This document shows positions 1-10,611 of a stretch of 64,000 bases of DNA, piece after piece. A program made the position numbers and the translations under genes. Positions within the stretch are counted from its first letter, which is position 1, and every line of letters starts with the position of its first letter. Source of the DNA: Gammaproteobacteria bacterium RIFCSPHIGHO2_12_FULL_63_22 (lineage in GTDB: Bacteria; Pseudomonadota; Gammaproteobacteria; Xanthomonadales; Xanthomonadaceae); the NCBI GenBank assembly GCA_001801685.1, contig MGYJ01000061.1, positions 40,833 through 104,832 on the forward strand, in the 5' to 3' direction. A model generated the notes under the pieces. That model was given only the letters and a program-made list of their open reading frames with translations, was not told where the DNA came from and made no database searches.

Positions 1-619
1 CAATCTCGGCAAGCCGAACAACGGCGGCCCGAAAATCTTCTCCGTGTCCGGGCATGTCAACAATCCGGGCAACTTCGAAGTGCGCCTCGGCACCTCGTTT
101 GCCGACCTGCTGGCCCTGGCCGGCGGCGTGCGCAACGGTCACAAGCTCAAGGCCGTGATTCCCGGTGGCTCGTCCATGCCAGTGCTGCCGGCCGAGATCA
201 TGATGGCCTGCACGATGGACTACGACTCGATCCAGAAGGCAGGTTCCGGCCTGGGTTCGGGCGCCGTCATCGTGATGGACGAAACCACCTGCATGGTTCG
301 CGCCTGCCAGCGCATTTCGCGGTTCTACTACGCGGAAAGCTGCGGCCAGTGCACGCCCTGCCGCGAGGGCACGGGCTGGATGTATCGCGTGCTGACCCGG
401 ATCGTGGAAAAGCAGGCGACCATGGACGACCTGCACATGCTCAAGGCCGCTGCCGGCCAGATCGAGGGCCACACCATCTGTGCGTTCGGCGAAGCCGCTG
501 CCTGGCCGGTGCAGGGCATGCTGCGCCATTACTGGCACGAGTTCGAATTCGCCATCGTCAACAAGCGCTTCCTGGTCGATGAGCCGGCGGCGCAGCCCAG
601 CACGGAGCAGGCCGCATGA
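1..619 (+). CDS. nuoF: NADH-quinone oxidoreductase subunit F, C-terminal part (cut by window start)
   Basis: Last ~205 residues of the flavoprotein subunit of complex I, the peripheral-arm subunit that binds FMN and NADH and passes electrons to a 4Fe-4S cluster. The reading frame is already open at the window edge (first full codon at base 2). The C-terminal cluster ligands are visible: a CGQCTPC motif near base 342 and a lone Cys in CAFGE near base 479, which is the classical SxxCxxC plus distant Cys pattern. The stop overlaps the nuoG start as ATGA, so the two are translationally coupled. The FMN/NADH-binding half lies upstream of the window. Identity is secure from the motifs and the nuoG-N genes that follow. 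Confidence 0.97.
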   Translation, partial: NLGKPNNGGPKIFSVSGHVNNPGNFEVRLGTSFADLLALAGGVRNGHKLKAVIPGGSSMPVLPAEIMMACTMDYDSIQKAGSGLGSGAVIVMDETTCMVRACQRISRFYYAESCGQCTPCREGTGWMYRVLTRIVEKQATMDDLHMLKAAAGQIEGHTICAFGEAAAWPVQGMLRHYWHEFEFAIVNKRFLVDEPAAQPSTEQAA

Positions 620-2922
620 GCGCCGCACCGACCCAGGCCGCCACCGACGTGGTCAATATCGAAATCGACGGCGTCGCGCTGACCGCGCCGAAGGGATCGA
701 TGATCATCCATGCCTCCGACAAGGCTGGCATCTCGATCCCGCGTTTCTGCTACCACGAAAAATTGCCGATAGCCGCCAATTGCCGCATGTGCCTGGTGGA
801 CGTCGAAAAGATGCCGAAGCCTGCGCCGGCCTGCGCCACGCCGGTGATGGAAGGCATGAAGGTCTACACGCAGACGCGGCGCGCGCTGGATGCGCAGCGC
901 AACGTGATGGAATTCCTGCTGGTGAACCACCCGCTGGATTGCCCGATCTGCGACCAGGGCGGTGAGTGCGAATTGCAGGACGTGTCCGTAGGCTACGGCC
1001 GTTCGGTGTCTCGCTACGTCGATCGCAAGCGCGTCGTCGCCGACGAAGACATGGGTCCGCTGGTCGCCACCGACATGACCCGCTGCATCCAGTGCACGCG
1101 CTGCGTGCGCTTTACGGCCGACATCGCCGGCACCTTCGAACTCGGCGGCATGAGCCGCGGCGAGAACCTGCAGATCGGCACCTACGATGGCAAGCCTCTG
1201 ACCACCGAACTGTCGGGCAACGTGATCGACGTGTGCCCGGTCGGCGCGCTGACCAACAAAGTCTTCCGGTATCGCGCCCGTGCCTGGGAACTGGTCGCCC
1301 GCGACTCGTTCGGCTACCACGATGCGCTGGGTTCGAACATGCACCTGCACATCCACCGCGGCGAAGTGGTGCGAACGGTTCCGCGCGACAACGAAGCGAT
1401 CAACGAGTGCTGGCTGTCGGACCGCGATCGTTATTCGCACCAGGGCCTGTACGCCGGCGACCGCGTGACCCGTCCCCTGGTCCGCGACGGCGGGCAGTGG
1501 CGCGAAGCCAGTTGGGAAGAGGCCGTGCAAGCTTCGACCGGCCTGATCAAGGACACGGCCGCGGGCCAACTCGGCATGTTGATCCACCCGGCCACGTCCA
1601 ATGAAGAAGGCGCCTTGCTGGCTGCCATTTCGCGCGCACTGGGCACGGGCAATATCGACCATCGCCTCGCGCAACTCGACTTCGCCGATGGCGCCGTGGC
1701 CGAAACCTTCCAGATGCCGTCGGCTGCGATGGAAAATGCCGCCGTCGTGCTGTTGGTCGGTTGCAATATCCGCCACGAATTGCCCTTGCTGCACCAGCGC
1801 CTGCTGAAGGCCGGCAAGCGCGGTGCGAAGATCTACGCCATCAATCCCGTTGATTTCGACTTCGCGTTTTCGCTGGCAGGTCGCCGCATCGTTGCGCCGT
1901 CGCAGCTCGCGGCCGCTTTCGCTGCCGTCGCCGCCTCGTCGGGCGCCAGCCTGCCTGAAGGCATTGAAGCGCAGGCCGATCCCGGAACGCAGGCGATGGC
2001 AGACGCATTGAAGGCAGCGGCTGGCAACGCGGTGATCGTGCTGGGCGAACTCGCCGAAAACCACGCTCAGGCATCGCATTTCCGCGCCGCCGCCCGCGCG
2101 ATCGCCCGCGCAACGGGCGCCAGCGTCAACCGCATTCCTCAGGGCGCGAACGCCGTGGGCCTGGCCAAGCTGGGCCTGGTGCCGGTGGGGGAGGGCAGGA
2201 CTGCCGCGCAAATGCTGGCCCAACCGCTGAAGACCTATGTGCTCTACGGCATCGAGCCCGAACACGACTTTGCGCAGGCCGTAAAAGCCAAGCTCGCGCT
2301 GGCCGATGCCGCAGTCGTTGCATTCGCGGCCTTCGCGTCCACCGAACTGAAGCTGATGGCGGACGTGATCCTGCCGATCGGACTGCTGCCGGAAATGGAA
2401 GCGACGCTGACCAACCTGGACGGCTTCGAACAGACCAGTGCCGCCGGCGGAAAGCTGCCAGGTGAGGCGCGTCCAGGCTGGCGCGTGCTGCGTGCGCTGG
2501 GCGAGGCCCTGGCCGTGCCCGGCTTCAGCTTCACAGACATTGCGGGCTTGCGTGCCGGTTCGAGTCCGGTCGCCGACACCTCGAGCGAGCGCGTCGCGGC
2601 TCGTGCACCGGCGCGTGGCGAAGGCCTCGAGCGCATCACCAGCACGCCGATCTATCGCAGTGACGCCGTGCTGCGTCGCGCGACCGCGCTCAACGCGCAT
2701 CCGCTGACGATGGGCGCGCGGATCGTGTTGCATCCCGATGACGCATTCGCGCGCGGTCTTGCCGAAGGCGCGATTGCGAAGGTTTCCGACGGTACCGGCA
2801 CCGCGGCCTTGCCCGTGGCGATCTCGCCCCGTGTCGCCGCCGGCGCCGCCTGGATCGAGTCGGGCTACGAAGCAACGTCCCCGTTGTCGCCCACCGCCGC
2901 ACTTACCGTGACGGGAGCCTGA
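616..2922 (+). CDS. nuoG: NADH-quinone oxidoreductase subunit G
   Basis: Iron-sulfur subunit of the complex I peripheral arm (768 aa). It holds the chain of clusters that carries electrons from NuoF/E towards NuoB/I. Visible ligands: 2Fe-2S Cys45, Cys56, Cys59 and Cys73; the His-Cys3 4Fe-4S site His105, Cys109, Cys112, Cys118; and a second 4Fe-4S site Cys157, Cys160, Cys163 with Cys207. The rest is the redox-inactive molybdopterin-oxidoreductase-like domain. The ATG at 616 overlaps the nuoF stop. The length is shorter than the ~900 aa of E. coli NuoG but usual for alpha- and gammaproteobacterial relatives. Only 2 bases separate it from nuoH. Confidence 0.97.
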   Translation: MSAAPTQAATDVVNIEIDGVALTAPKGSMIIHASDKAGISIPRFCYHEKLPIAANCRMCLVDVEKMPKPAPACATPVMEGMKVYTQTRRALDAQRNVMEFLLVNHPLDCPICDQGGECELQDVSVGYGRSVSRYVDRKRVVADEDMGPLVATDMTRCIQCTRCVRFTADIAGTFELGGMSRGENLQIGTYDGKPLTTELSGNVIDVCPVGALTNKVFRYRARAWELVARDSFGYHDALGSNMHLHIHRGEVVRTVPRDNEAINECWLSDRDRYSHQGLYAGDRVTRPLVRDGGQWREASWEEAVQASTGLIKDTAAGQLGMLIHPATSNEEGALLAAISRALGTGNIDHRLAQLDFADGAVAETFQMPSAAMENAAVVLLVGCNIRHELPLLHQRLLKAGKRGAKIYAINPVDFDFAFSLAGRRIVAPSQLAAAFAAVAASSGASLPEGIEAQADPGTQAMADALKAAAGNAVIVLGELAENHAQASHFRAAARAIARATGASVNRIPQGANAVGLAKLGLVPVGEGRTAAQMLAQPLKTYVLYGIEPEHDFAQAVKAKLALADAAVVAFAAFASTELKLMADVILPIGLLPEMEATLTNLDGFEQTSAAGGKLPGEARPGWRVLRALGEALAVPGFSFTDIAGLRAGSSPVADTSSERVAARAPARGEGLERITSTPIYRSDAVLRRATALNAHPLTMGARIVLHPDDAFARGLAEGAIAKVSDGTGTAALPVAISPRVAAGAAWIESGYEATSPLSPTAALTVTGA

Positions 2923-2924
2923 GC

Positions 2925-3986
2925 GTGTTCGACTTCATGCGCGACTTCTTCCTGAACTTCGGCACGATCGGCCTGCTGGCGTGGACCGTGATCAAGATCC
3001 TCGCCATTACCCTGCCGGTGATCGTTTCGGTGGCGTTCTACGTGCTCGCCGAACGCAAGGTCATCGGCTGGATGCACGTGCGCCATGGACCCCAGTTCGT
3101 CGGCCGCATCTTCGGCATCGGCTGGATCCAGGCGTTCGCCGACGTGTTCAAGATGCTGTTCAAGGAACTGATCGTTCCGACCAACGCCAGCCCCTTCCTC
3201 TACAAGCTCGCCCCCTTGCTGGCGCTCGCGCCCGCGCTGGCGGCCTGGGCTGTCATCCCGTTCGACGATGCCGTCGTTCTGGCCGACGTCAACGCCGGGC
3301 TGCTGGTCTTGCTGGCCCTGACGTCCATGGGCGTGTACGGCATCATCCTGGCCGGCTGGGCGTCCAACTCCAAGTACGCGATCCTGGGCGCGCTGCGTTC
3401 GGCCGCGCAGGTCATCAGCTACGAAATCGCGATGGGCTTCGCCCTGGTCGGCGTGCTGGTCGCCGCCGGCACCATGAACCTCAGCGGCATCGTCAACGCG
3501 CAGGCTGGCGACAACGGATTCTTCGAATTCTTCTTCTTCCCGCTGTTCCCCTTGTTCGTCATCTACTTCATCTCGGGCGTGGCCGAAACCAACCGCGCGC
3601 CGTTTGACGTGGCCGAGGGCGAGTCGGAAATCGTCGCGGGCTTCCATGTCGAATATTCCGGGTCGGCCTTTGCGATCTTCTTCCTGGCCGAATACGCCAA
3701 CATGATCCTGGTCAGTTTCCTGGCCGCGCTGCTGTTCCTCGGCGGTTGGCTGTCGCCGTTCCAGGGCTGGGGCATCCCGTTGCTGTCGGCCAATGGCTGG
3801 TGGTGGCTGTTCGCGAAGGCCGGCTTCTTCGCCTTCGCCTTCCTGTGGTTCCGCGCCAGTTTCCCGCGCTACCGCTACGACCAGATCATGCGCCTGGGCT
3901 GGAAGGTCTTCATTCCCATCACCATCGCTTGGATCTTCTTCACTGCGGTGGCCGCGTACTTCAACTGGTTCGTCCTGGGAGCTTGA
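2925..3986 (+). CDS. nuoH: NADH-quinone oxidoreductase subunit H
   Basis: Membrane-arm subunit of complex I (353 aa, about eight transmembrane helices) that forms much of the quinone-binding chamber. Family signatures are visible: [15 protein letters not shown] in the first cytoplasmic loop, and the acidic loop [20 protein letters not shown] around residues 222-241, which links quinone chemistry to proton pumping. The start is a GTG at 2925, two bases after the nuoG stop; there is no better ATG upstream in this frame, and the next Met is only five codons in. Member of the nuo operon, expected in the cytoplasmic membrane. Confidence 0.97.
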   Translation: MFDFMRDFFLNFGTIGLLAWTVIKILAITLPVIVSVAFYVLAERKVIGWMHVRHGPQFVGRIFGIGWIQAFADVFKMLFKELIVPTNASPFLYKLAPLLALAPALAAWAVIPFDDAVVLADVNAGLLVLLALTSMGVYGIILAGWASNSKYAILGALRSAAQVISYEIAMGFALVGVLVAAGTMNLSGIVNAQAGDNGFFEFFFFPLFPLFVIYFISGVAETNRAPFDVAEGESEIVAGFHVEYSGSAFAIFFLAEYANMILVSFLAALLFLGGWLSPFQGWGIPLLSANGWWWLFAKAGFFAFAFLWFRASFPRYRYDQIMRLGWKVFIPITIAWIFFTAVAAYFNWFVLGA

Positions 3987-3993
3987 TCAGGCC

Positions 3994-4482
3994 ATGACCC
4001 GAGTCGCCAGCTATCTCAAGAGCCTGATGCTCCTGGAATTCATCCAGGGCATGTGGCTGACCCTGAAGTACATGTTCAAGCCCAAGTACACGGTCAACTA
4101 CCCGTTCGAGAAATTCCCGCAGTCCGTGCGCTTCCGCGGCCTGCATGCCCTGCGCCGCTATCCCAATGGCGAAGAGCGCTGCATCGCCTGCAAGCTGTGC
4201 GAGGCCGTGTGCCCCGCATCCTGCATCACCATCGATGCCGCGCCGCGCGAAGACGGCAGCCGCCGCACCACGCGCTACGACATCGACCTCTTCAAGTGCA
4301 TCTTCTGTGGCTTCTGCGAAGAAAGCTGCCCGGTCGACTCGATCGTGGAGACGCACATCCTTGAATACCATTTCGAGAACCGTGGCGAGAACATCGTCAC
4401 CAAGCCGCAGTTGTTGGCCATCGGTGATCGGTTCGAGGCTGAAATAGCCTCGCGTCGCGCCGCTGACGCGCCGTATCGCTGA
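3994..4482 (+). CDS. nuoI: NADH-quinone oxidoreductase subunit I
   Basis: Two-cluster ferredoxin subunit of complex I (162 aa), which passes electrons to the last cluster in NuoB. Two CxxCxxCxxxC motifs are visible: Cys63, Cys66, Cys69, Cys73 and Cys102, Cys105, Cys108, Cys112. An additional Cys77 lies just after the first motif. The frame is open well upstream of 3994, but the extension only covers the end of nuoH. The ATG at 3994 gives the normal family length and N-terminus (a short amphipathic helix before the first cluster). It lies 7 bases after nuoH. Confidence 0.96.
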   Translation: MTRVASYLKSLMLLEFIQGMWLTLKYMFKPKYTVNYPFEKFPQSVRFRGLHALRRYPNGEERCIACKLCEAVCPASCITIDAAPREDGSRRTTRYDIDLFKCIFCGFCEESCPVDSIVETHILEYHFENRGENIVTKPQLLAIGDRFEAEIASRRAADAPYR

Positions 4483-4498
4483 GGGCAGGGGAACCAAC

Positions 4499-5122
4499 AT
4501 GTCGTTCGAACTAATCGCGTTCTTTGCGTTTGCCCTCGTCACGGTGCTCGCCGCCGGGGCGGTCATCACGCTGAAGAATCCGGTGCACGCGGTGCTCTCG
4601 CTGATCCTGACCTTCTTCTCCACCGCCTGCCTGTGGCTGCTGCTGCAGGCCGAGTTCCTGGGCGTGGTGCTGATCCTGGTGTACGTGGGCGCGGTGATGA
4701 TCCTGTTCCTGTTCGTGGTGATGATGCTCGACCTGAACATGACGCCCATCCGCGAGGGCTTCGCGCGCTACTTCCCGGTGGCGATGGTGGTGGCTGCAGT
4801 GATGCTGTTCGAAATGGTCGGCCTGATCGGCGTGAAGGGCGGCGAAGCGGCCTCGCAGCTGTCCGCCACTGACCCGGCTGCTGCGGCTGGCAGCAACATC
4901 CAGTGGTTGGCGCAGGCGCTGTTCACCGAATTCATGCTGCCGTTCGAGATCGCCGCCGTCATCCTGACCGTTGCCATCGTGGTCGCGGTGATGCTGACGC
5001 TGCGCCGCCGCGAAGGCACCAAGACCCAGGACCCGTCGCGCCAGGTGATGGTGCGCCGCGAAGATCGCATTCGCCTGGTGAAGATGAAAGCAGATCCGCG
5101 ACCGGAGGGAGAAGGCCAGTGA
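4499..5122 (+). CDS. nuoJ: NADH-quinone oxidoreductase subunit J
   Basis: Small membrane-arm subunit of complex I (207 aa, five predicted transmembrane helices). The characteristic NPVHAVL segment follows helix 1, and helix 3 reads [18 protein letters not shown], including the pi-bulge region known to take part in the deactive/active transition of complex I. The C-terminal ~35 residues are hydrophilic and basic. The stop overlaps the nuoK start (GTGA), indicating coupled translation. Confidence 0.95.
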   Translation: MSFELIAFFAFALVTVLAAGAVITLKNPVHAVLSLILTFFSTACLWLLLQAEFLGVVLILVYVGAVMILFLFVVMMLDLNMTPIREGFARYFPVAMVVAAVMLFEMVGLIGVKGGEAASQLSATDPAAAAGSNIQWLAQALFTEFMLPFEIAAVILTVAIVVAVMLTLRRREGTKTQDPSRQVMVRREDRIRLVKMKADPRPEGEGQ

Positions 5123-5424
5123 TCACCCTCAACCACTACCTGATCCTGGGCGCGATCCTGTTCAGCCTCAGCGTCGCCGGCATCATCATCAACCGCAAGA
5201 ACCTGATCGTGCTGCTGATGTGCATCGAGCTGATGCTGCTGGCGGTGAACATCAACTTCGTCGCGTTCTCGCGCTTCCTCGGTGATGCCTCGGGACAGGT
5301 GTTCGTGTTCTTCATCCTGACCGTGGCCGCGGCGGAAGCCGCAATCGGCCTGGCCATCCTGGTCACCCTGTTCCGCAACCGGCGAACGATCAATGTCGCC
5401 GAACTCGACTCGCTAAAGGGCTGA
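5119..5424 (+). CDS. nuoK: NADH-quinone oxidoreductase subunit K
   Basis: Membrane-arm subunit of complex I (101 aa, three transmembrane helices), homologous to MrpC. The conserved membrane glutamate is visible in [19 protein letters not shown], and a second acidic residue lies in [10 protein letters not shown]; both are needed for proton translocation in E. coli NuoK. The start is a GTG at 5119 that overlaps the nuoJ stop. Longer versions of the frame run into nuoJ and are not real. Exact family length and position between nuoJ and nuoL. Confidence 0.95.
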   Translation: MITLNHYLILGAILFSLSVAGIIINRKNLIVLLMCIELMLLAVNINFVAFSRFLGDASGQVFVFFILTVAAAEAAIGLAILVTLFRNRRTINVAELDSLKG

Positions 5425-5430
5425 TCGCGC

Positions 5431-7611
5431 ATGTCCAGCCAGCCTTACCAGCTGCAAATGAATTACCTGCTGATCGTCGCGCTGGCGCCGTTGCTCGGTG
5501 CGATCGTGGCCGGCCTGTTCGGTCGCAAGATCGGCCGCACCGGCGCGCACTCGGTCACCATCGCCGGCGTATTCATCAGCTGCCTGGTGTCCTGCCAGGT
5601 CCTGTACAAGCTGGCGACCGGCGAAGTAGGGCCCTTCAACCAGAACGTCTATACCTTCTTTGAAGTCGGCGGCTACAGCGGCCATGTCGGCTTCATGGTT
5701 GATACGCTGACTGCGATGATGATGGCGGTCGTTACGTTCGTCTCGCTGCTGGTGCACGTGTACACCATCGGCTACATGAAGGACGACCCGGGTTACCAGC
5801 GCTTCTTCAGTTACATCTCGCTGTTCACCTTCTCGATGTTGATGCTGGTGATGAGCAACAACTTCCTGCAGCTGTTCTTTGGCTGGGAAGCGGTTGGCCT
5901 GGTGTCCTACCTGCTGATCGGTTTCTGGTACCAGCGGCCGACCGCCATCTTCGCCAACCTCAAGGCCTTCCTGGTCAACCGCGTGGGCGATTTCGGCTTC
6001 CTGCTGGGTATCGCCGGCGTGTTGTTCTGGTACGGCAGCCTCGACTACAGCGTGGTGTTCGCCAATGCAACGGCCATTCCGGCCGAGCCGTTCGAACTCA
6101 TCCCCGCCATCGGCTGGCTGGGTTTCGGCGGCTGGAACGTGCATGTCATCAGCTTCATCTGCATCTGCCTGTTCATCGGTGCGATGGGCAAGTCGGCGCA
6201 GGTGCCGCTGCACGTGTGGCTGCCCGACTCGATGGAAGGCCCGACCCCGATCTCCGCGCTGATCCATGCGGCAACGATGGTCACCGCCGGCATCTTCATG
6301 GTGGCGCGCATGTCGCCGCTGTTCGAGCTGAGTGAAACCGCGCTCAACTTCGTGTTGTTCATCGGCGCCACCACGGCCTTCTTCACCGGCCTGATCGGCA
6401 TCGTGCAGAACGACATCAAGCGGGTCGTCGCGTATTCGACCCTGTCGCAGCTGGGCTACATGACCGTGGCGCTGGGCGTGTCGGCTTACTCGGCGGCCGT
6501 GTTCCACCTGATGACCCATGCCTTCTTCAAGGCGCTGCTGTTCCTCGGCGCCGGCTCGGTCATCATCGCGATGCACCACGAGCAGGACATGCGCCGCATG
6601 GGCGGCCTGCGCAAGTACATGCCGATCACCTTCATCACGATGTGGATCGGCACGCTGGCGCTGACCGGCATGCCGCTGCTGTCGGGCTTCTATTCCAAGG
6701 ACACCATCATCGAGGCGGCGGCGCACCACGCGCACGAATCGACTTCCTGGATCGCGACCTACGGTTACTGGGCAGTGCTGCTGGGCGTGTTCGTCACGAG
6801 CTTCTACAGCTTCCGCCTGCTGTACCTGACCTTCCACGGCCGCGAACGCTTCCGTGACGAAGTCGCGCATGACGATCATGCGCCTGCTGCGCATGATGAT
6901 GCCGCTGCGCACGCCGGCGATGCCCACGCGGACGCGCACGGCCACGACAGCCACGCCGACGACGCGCACCACGACGACGACCACGGCCACCACGGCCCGG
7001 TCGAGCCGAAGGAATCGCCGTGGGTGGTCACCGTGCCGCTGATCCTGCTGGCGATCCCGTCGCTGCTGATCGGCTTCTTGACCGTGGGCCCAATGCTCTT
7101 CGGCAAGGACATGCTGGGCCACCACGAAGTGCAGCCGTTCTTCTTCGGCGCCATCGAGACCCTGCAATCGCACGGCGCCATGGCGGCGTTGTCCGAGGAA
7201 TTCCACGGCGTGTTCAACATGGCCTGGCATGGCGTCAAGGCCGCGCCGTTCTGGCTTGCCCTGGGCGGATTCGCGCTGGCGACTTACCTGTACCTGTTCG
7301 CGCCAGACTTGGCAGCGCGCCTGCGCAAGTTCCTCTCGATCCCTGTGCGCATCCTCGACAACAAGTACGGCTTCGACGACTTGTGGATCAAGGGCTTCGC
7401 GGGCGGCGGCCTGGTGCTTGGTCGCCTCGCTTCGCGCTTTGGCGACGCCGGCTTGATCGATGGCATCGTCAACGGCACCGCCTGGCTGATCAACCGCTTC
7501 GCCCTGCTGGTCCGCCGCCTGCAATCGGGTTACCTCTACCACTACGCCTTCGCCATGATCCTCGGCCTCATCGTCCTGTTGGCGATGTTGTCCCGGATGG
7601 GTCGCGGGTAA
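5431..7611 (+). CDS. nuoL: NADH-quinone oxidoreductase subunit L
   Basis: Largest antiporter-like subunit of the complex I membrane arm (726 aa), at the distal end with the long lateral helix. The core carries the proton-channel motifs FFGWEAVGLVSYLLIGFW, MEGPTPISALIHAATMVTAGI and AYSTLSQLGYMTVALG. Between two C-terminal transmembrane segments sits a hydrophilic loop (residues ~470-535) that includes a stretch very rich in His and Asp (listed separately). The ATG at 5431 is six bases after nuoK; an internal Met at codon 10 would also fit the family N-terminus, so the start is good but not certain. Confidence 0.96.
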   Translation: MSSQPYQLQMNYLLIVALAPLLGAIVAGLFGRKIGRTGAHSVTIAGVFISCLVSCQVLYKLATGEVGPFNQNVYTFFEVGGYSGHVGFMVDTLTAMMMAVVTFVSLLVHVYTIGYMKDDPGYQRFFSYISLFTFSMLMLVMSNNFLQLFFGWEAVGLVSYLLIGFWYQRPTAIFANLKAFLVNRVGDFGFLLGIAGVLFWYGSLDYSVVFANATAIPAEPFELIPAIGWLGFGGWNVHVISFICICLFIGAMGKSAQVPLHVWLPDSMEGPTPISALIHAATMVTAGIFMVARMSPLFELSETALNFVLFIGATTAFFTGLIGIVQNDIKRVVAYSTLSQLGYMTVALGVSAYSAAVFHLMTHAFFKALLFLGAGSVIIAMHHEQDMRRMGGLRKYMPITFITMWIGTLALTGMPLLSGFYSKDTIIEAAAHHAHESTSWIATYGYWAVLLGVFVTSFYSFRLLYLTFHGRERFRDEVAHDDHAPAAHDDAAAHAGDAHADAHGHDSHADDAHHDDDHGHHGPVEPKESPWVVTVPLILLAIPSLLIGFLTVGPMLFGKDMLGHHEVQPFFFGAIETLQSHGAMAALSEEFHGVFNMAWHGVKAAPFWLALGGFALATYLYLFAPDLAARLRKFLSIPVRILDNKYGFDDLWIKGFAGGGLVLGRLASRFGDAGLIDGIVNGTAWLINRFALLVRRLQSGYLYHYAFAMILGLIVLLAMLSRMGRG
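6868..6993 (+). other. His/Asp-rich low-complexity segment inside NuoL
   Basis: Codons 480-521 of nuoL contain 13 His and 12 Asp in 42 residues, with Ala and Gly as the main spacers, in irregular repeats such as HADAHGHDSH. The DNA is correspondingly rich in CAC/CAT and GAC/GAT codons. The composition is typical of a metal-binding loop. It lies in a loop between membrane helices; which side it faces cannot be decided here. His-rich insertions at this place occur in NuoL proteins of other proteobacteria, and no function has been assigned to them as far as I know. Confidence 0.85.
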
Positions 7612-7626
7612 GACAAGGACGCACTG

Positions 7627-9141
7627 ATGTTCTCGACTTGGCCCCTGCTGAGCCTTCTTATCTGGCTGCCGATCGTCGGCGGCGCGCTGACGCTCTTCTT
7701 TGGCGACCAGCGCGGAGCGCAGGCGCGCCTGTTTGCCCTGCTGGTATCGATCATCACCTTCGTGCTCAGCGTCGGCCTGTTCACCGGCATCGACATCAGC
7801 AATCCGGCCATGCAGTTCGTGGAAATCCATCCATGGATCCCGGCCTTCAACATCGGCTACAACCTCGGCGCCGACGGCATTTCGGTCGCGCTGATCGGGC
7901 TGACGACGCTGGTCACCATCCTCGTGCTGCTGGGTGCGTGGACCTCTATCGACCGGCGCGTGCACCAGTACTTCGCCAGCTTCCTGATCCTGGAAGGGCT
8001 GATGGTCGGCGTCTTCTGCGCGACCGATGCGATGCTGTTCTACGTGTTCTTCGAAGCGATGCTGATCCCGATGTTCATCATCATCGGCGTCTGGGGCGGA
8101 CCGCGCCGCGTGTATGCGAGCGTCAAGTTCTTCCTGTTCACCTTCCTCGGCTCGGTCTTCATGCTGATCGGCCTGATCTACCTGTACCTGAAGACGGGCA
8201 GCTTCCAACTGGCCGACCTGACCAACGCGCCGCTGGACCGGACCGAGCAGATGTGGCTGTTCTTCGCCTTCCTCGCCGCATTCGCCGTCAAGGTTCCGAT
8301 GTTCCCGGTGCACACCTGGTTGCCGGATGCGCACGTCGAGGCGCCGACCGGCGGCTCGGTGGTGCTGGCGGCCATCATGCTGAAGATCGGCGGATACGGC
8401 TTCCTGCGTTTCTCGCTGCCGATCACACCCGATGCCAGCGGCGAGTTCGCGTGGCTGGTGATCGCCATGTCGCTGATCGCGGTGATCTACATCGGCTTCG
8501 TTGCGCTGGCGCAGCAGGACATGAAGAAGCTGATCGCCTATTCGTCGATCGCGCACATGGGCTTCGTCACCCTGGGCACCTTCATCGCCTTCAAGCTGGC
8601 CCGCGACTACGGTTACGGCGACAGCGCCCGCCTGGGCCTGCAGGGCGCAATGGTGCAGATGATTTCGCACGGCTTCGTATCGGGCGCGATGTTCAGTTGC
8701 GTGGGCGTGCTGTACGACCGCATGCACAGCCGCATGATCCGCGACTACGGCGGCGTGGTTAACACCATGCCCTGGTTCTCGGCCTTGTTCGTATTCTTCG
8801 CGATGGCGAATGCCGGCTTGCCCGGTACCTCCGGTTTCGTCGGCGAATTCATGGTGGTGGTCGCTGCGTTCCAGCACAACAAGCTGGTCGCCTTCGGCGC
8901 CGCCACGACCCTCATCCTGGGCGCGGCCTATACGCTGTGGATGGTGAAGCGCGTGGTGTTCGGCAAGGTTGCCAACCACCACGTGGCCGAACTCACCGAT
9001 ATCAATTCGCGCGAGGCCTGGGTGCTCGGTATCTTTGCCGTCGGCGTGCTGGCGGTGGGCCTGTATCCGAAACCGCTCACCGACCTGATGGACGCCCCCA
9101 TCGCGCAGCTGGTGATCCAGCTCAGTACCAGCAAGCTGTAA
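7627..9141 (+). CDS. nuoM: NADH-quinone oxidoreductase subunit M
   Basis: Antiporter-like proton-pumping subunit of complex I (504 aa, about 14 transmembrane helices). Visible family motifs: FYVFFEAMLIPMFIIIGVWG carrying the key glutamate of helix 5; VPMFPVHTWLPDAHVEAPTG with the channel lysine and histidine; and LIAYSSIAHMGFVTLG in the second half of the inverted repeat. The ATG at 7627 follows nuoL by 15 bases. Length and topology match the family closely. Confidence 0.97.
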   Translation: MFSTWPLLSLLIWLPIVGGALTLFFGDQRGAQARLFALLVSIITFVLSVGLFTGIDISNPAMQFVEIHPWIPAFNIGYNLGADGISVALIGLTTLVTILVLLGAWTSIDRRVHQYFASFLILEGLMVGVFCATDAMLFYVFFEAMLIPMFIIIGVWGGPRRVYASVKFFLFTFLGSVFMLIGLIYLYLKTGSFQLADLTNAPLDRTEQMWLFFAFLAAFAVKVPMFPVHTWLPDAHVEAPTGGSVVLAAIMLKIGGYGFLRFSLPITPDASGEFAWLVIAMSLIAVIYIGFVALAQQDMKKLIAYSSIAHMGFVTLGTFIAFKLARDYGYGDSARLGLQGAMVQMISHGFVSGAMFSCVGVLYDRMHSRMIRDYGGVVNTMPWFSALFVFFAMANAGLPGTSGFVGEFMVVVAAFQHNKLVAFGAATTLILGAAYTLWMVKRVVFGKVANHHVAELTDINSREAWVLGIFAVGVLAVGLYPKPLTDLMDAPIAQLVIQLSTSKL

Positions 9142-9153
9142 GGGAAACATCAC

Positions 9154-10602
9154 ATGCTGCCCAACCTCGTCACCATCGCCGATCTGCACACGCTCATCCC
9201 CGAGATATTCGTGTGTTCGGCTGCCTTCGGCCTGCTGATGGTGGACTTGTTCCTGGCGCCCCAGCGGCGCGGCCTGACCCATTTCCTGGCCCTGTTGATC
9301 CTGGTGGCGGCCACGGTGCTGACCGTGCGCGACATGGCCACGGTGCAGACCTTTGCCTTCAGCAATTTCTTCGTGCGCGACGTGGCCAGCGACGTGCTGA
9401 AGGTCGCGATGTACGCCGTTACGGCGTTTGTCTTCGTCTATGCCAAGCCGTTCCTGCAGGACCGCGACCTGTTCAAGGGCGAGTTCTACGTGCTGGTGCT
9501 GTTCGCATTGCTCGGCATGATGCTGATGGTGTCGGCAGGCGGCCTTGTCACGCTGTACCTGGGCCTCGAATTGCTTGCCCTGAGTTCCTATGGCCTGGTC
9601 GGCATGGACCGCGACAACCGGACCGCGTCCGAAGCGGCGATGAAGTACTTCATACTCGGCTCGATGGCGTCGGGCCTGCTGCTGTACGGCATGTCGATGA
9701 TCTATGGCGCCACCGGCAGCCTGCAACTGGACGAGATCTACGCCGCCAGCGCCACCGCCGGATCCGACACGCTGCTGGCGATGGGCGTGGTCTTCATGCT
9801 GGTCGGCATTGCATTCAAGTTCGGCGCCGCACCGTTTCATATGTGGGTGCCTGATGTTTATCAGGGCGCGCCCACGGCGATCACGGCTTTCATCGGCTCG
9901 GTGCCCAAGCTTGCCTACTTCGGCATGGCCTACCGGCTGCTGGAATCGGGCGTCGGCCCGCTGGATGTCGAGTGGCGGGAAATGCTCGCCTGGCTGGCTG
10001 CCGCCTCGCTGGTGGTCGGCAACGTGTTCGCCCTGGCGCAGACCAACTTCAAGCGACTGCTGGCGTACTCGACCATCTCCCACGTCGGCTTCCTCTTCAT
10101 GGGCCTGGCCAACGCCAGTCCGATGGGCTATTCGGCCGCCATGTTCTATGCGATGAGCTATGCAGTGATGGGTGCCGCTGCCTTCGCGGCCATCATGTTG
10201 TTGTCGCGACGCGGCTTCGATGCCGAGCGGATCGCCGATTTCCGGGGGCTGTGGAAGACCAATCCGCTGCATGCCCTTTTGGTGCTGTTCATCATGGCGT
10301 CGCTGGCTGGCGTGCCTCCGTTCCTCGGTTTCTGGGCCAAGCTGGTCGTTATCGGTGCGGCGCTGGACGCCGGCATGACCTGGCTGGCGATCCTGTCCGT
10401 GGTCTGCGCCGTGATTGGCGCCTTCTACTACCTGCGCCTTATCCGGGCCATGTTCTTCGAGGAACCGGAGGGCGACGGCGCCCAGGTCCACCCGGACAGC
10501 CACCTGCGCGCGGCCTTCGCGATCAACGCCGTGGCCCTGCTGGTATTGGGCCTGTTTGCCCAGCCGCTGCTGCACTGGTGCCAGGCCGCATTCCCCGTTT
10601 AA
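9154..10602 (+). CDS. nuoN: NADH-quinone oxidoreductase subunit N
   Basis: Third antiporter-like subunit of complex I (482 aa, about 14 transmembrane helices), next to the NuoAJK module. Motifs include LYLGLELLALSSYGLVG with the conserved glutamate, FKFGAAPFHMWVPDVYQGAP with the channel lysine, and LLAYSTISHVGFLFMGLA. It is the last nuo gene; the next features are an independent tRNA promoter and an initiator tRNA. No convincing intrinsic terminator lies directly behind it, so some read-through into the tRNA-rimP unit is possible. Confidence 0.97.
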   Translation: MLPNLVTIADLHTLIPEIFVCSAAFGLLMVDLFLAPQRRGLTHFLALLILVAATVLTVRDMATVQTFAFSNFFVRDVASDVLKVAMYAVTAFVFVYAKPFLQDRDLFKGEFYVLVLFALLGMMLMVSAGGLVTLYLGLELLALSSYGLVGMDRDNRTASEAAMKYFILGSMASGLLLYGMSMIYGATGSLQLDEIYAASATAGSDTLLAMGVVFMLVGIAFKFGAAPFHMWVPDVYQGAPTAITAFIGSVPKLAYFGMAYRLLESGVGPLDVEWREMLAWLAAASLVVGNVFALAQTNFKRLLAYSTISHVGFLFMGLANASPMGYSAAMFYAMSYAVMGAAAFAAIMLLSRRGFDAERIADFRGLWKTNPLHALLVLFIMASLAGVPPFLGFWAKLVVIGAALDAGMTWLAILSVVCAVIGAFYYLRLIRAMFFEEPEGDGAQVHPDSHLRAAFAINAVALLVLGLFAQPLLHWCQAAFPV

Positions 10603-10611
10603 CAAATCTTC

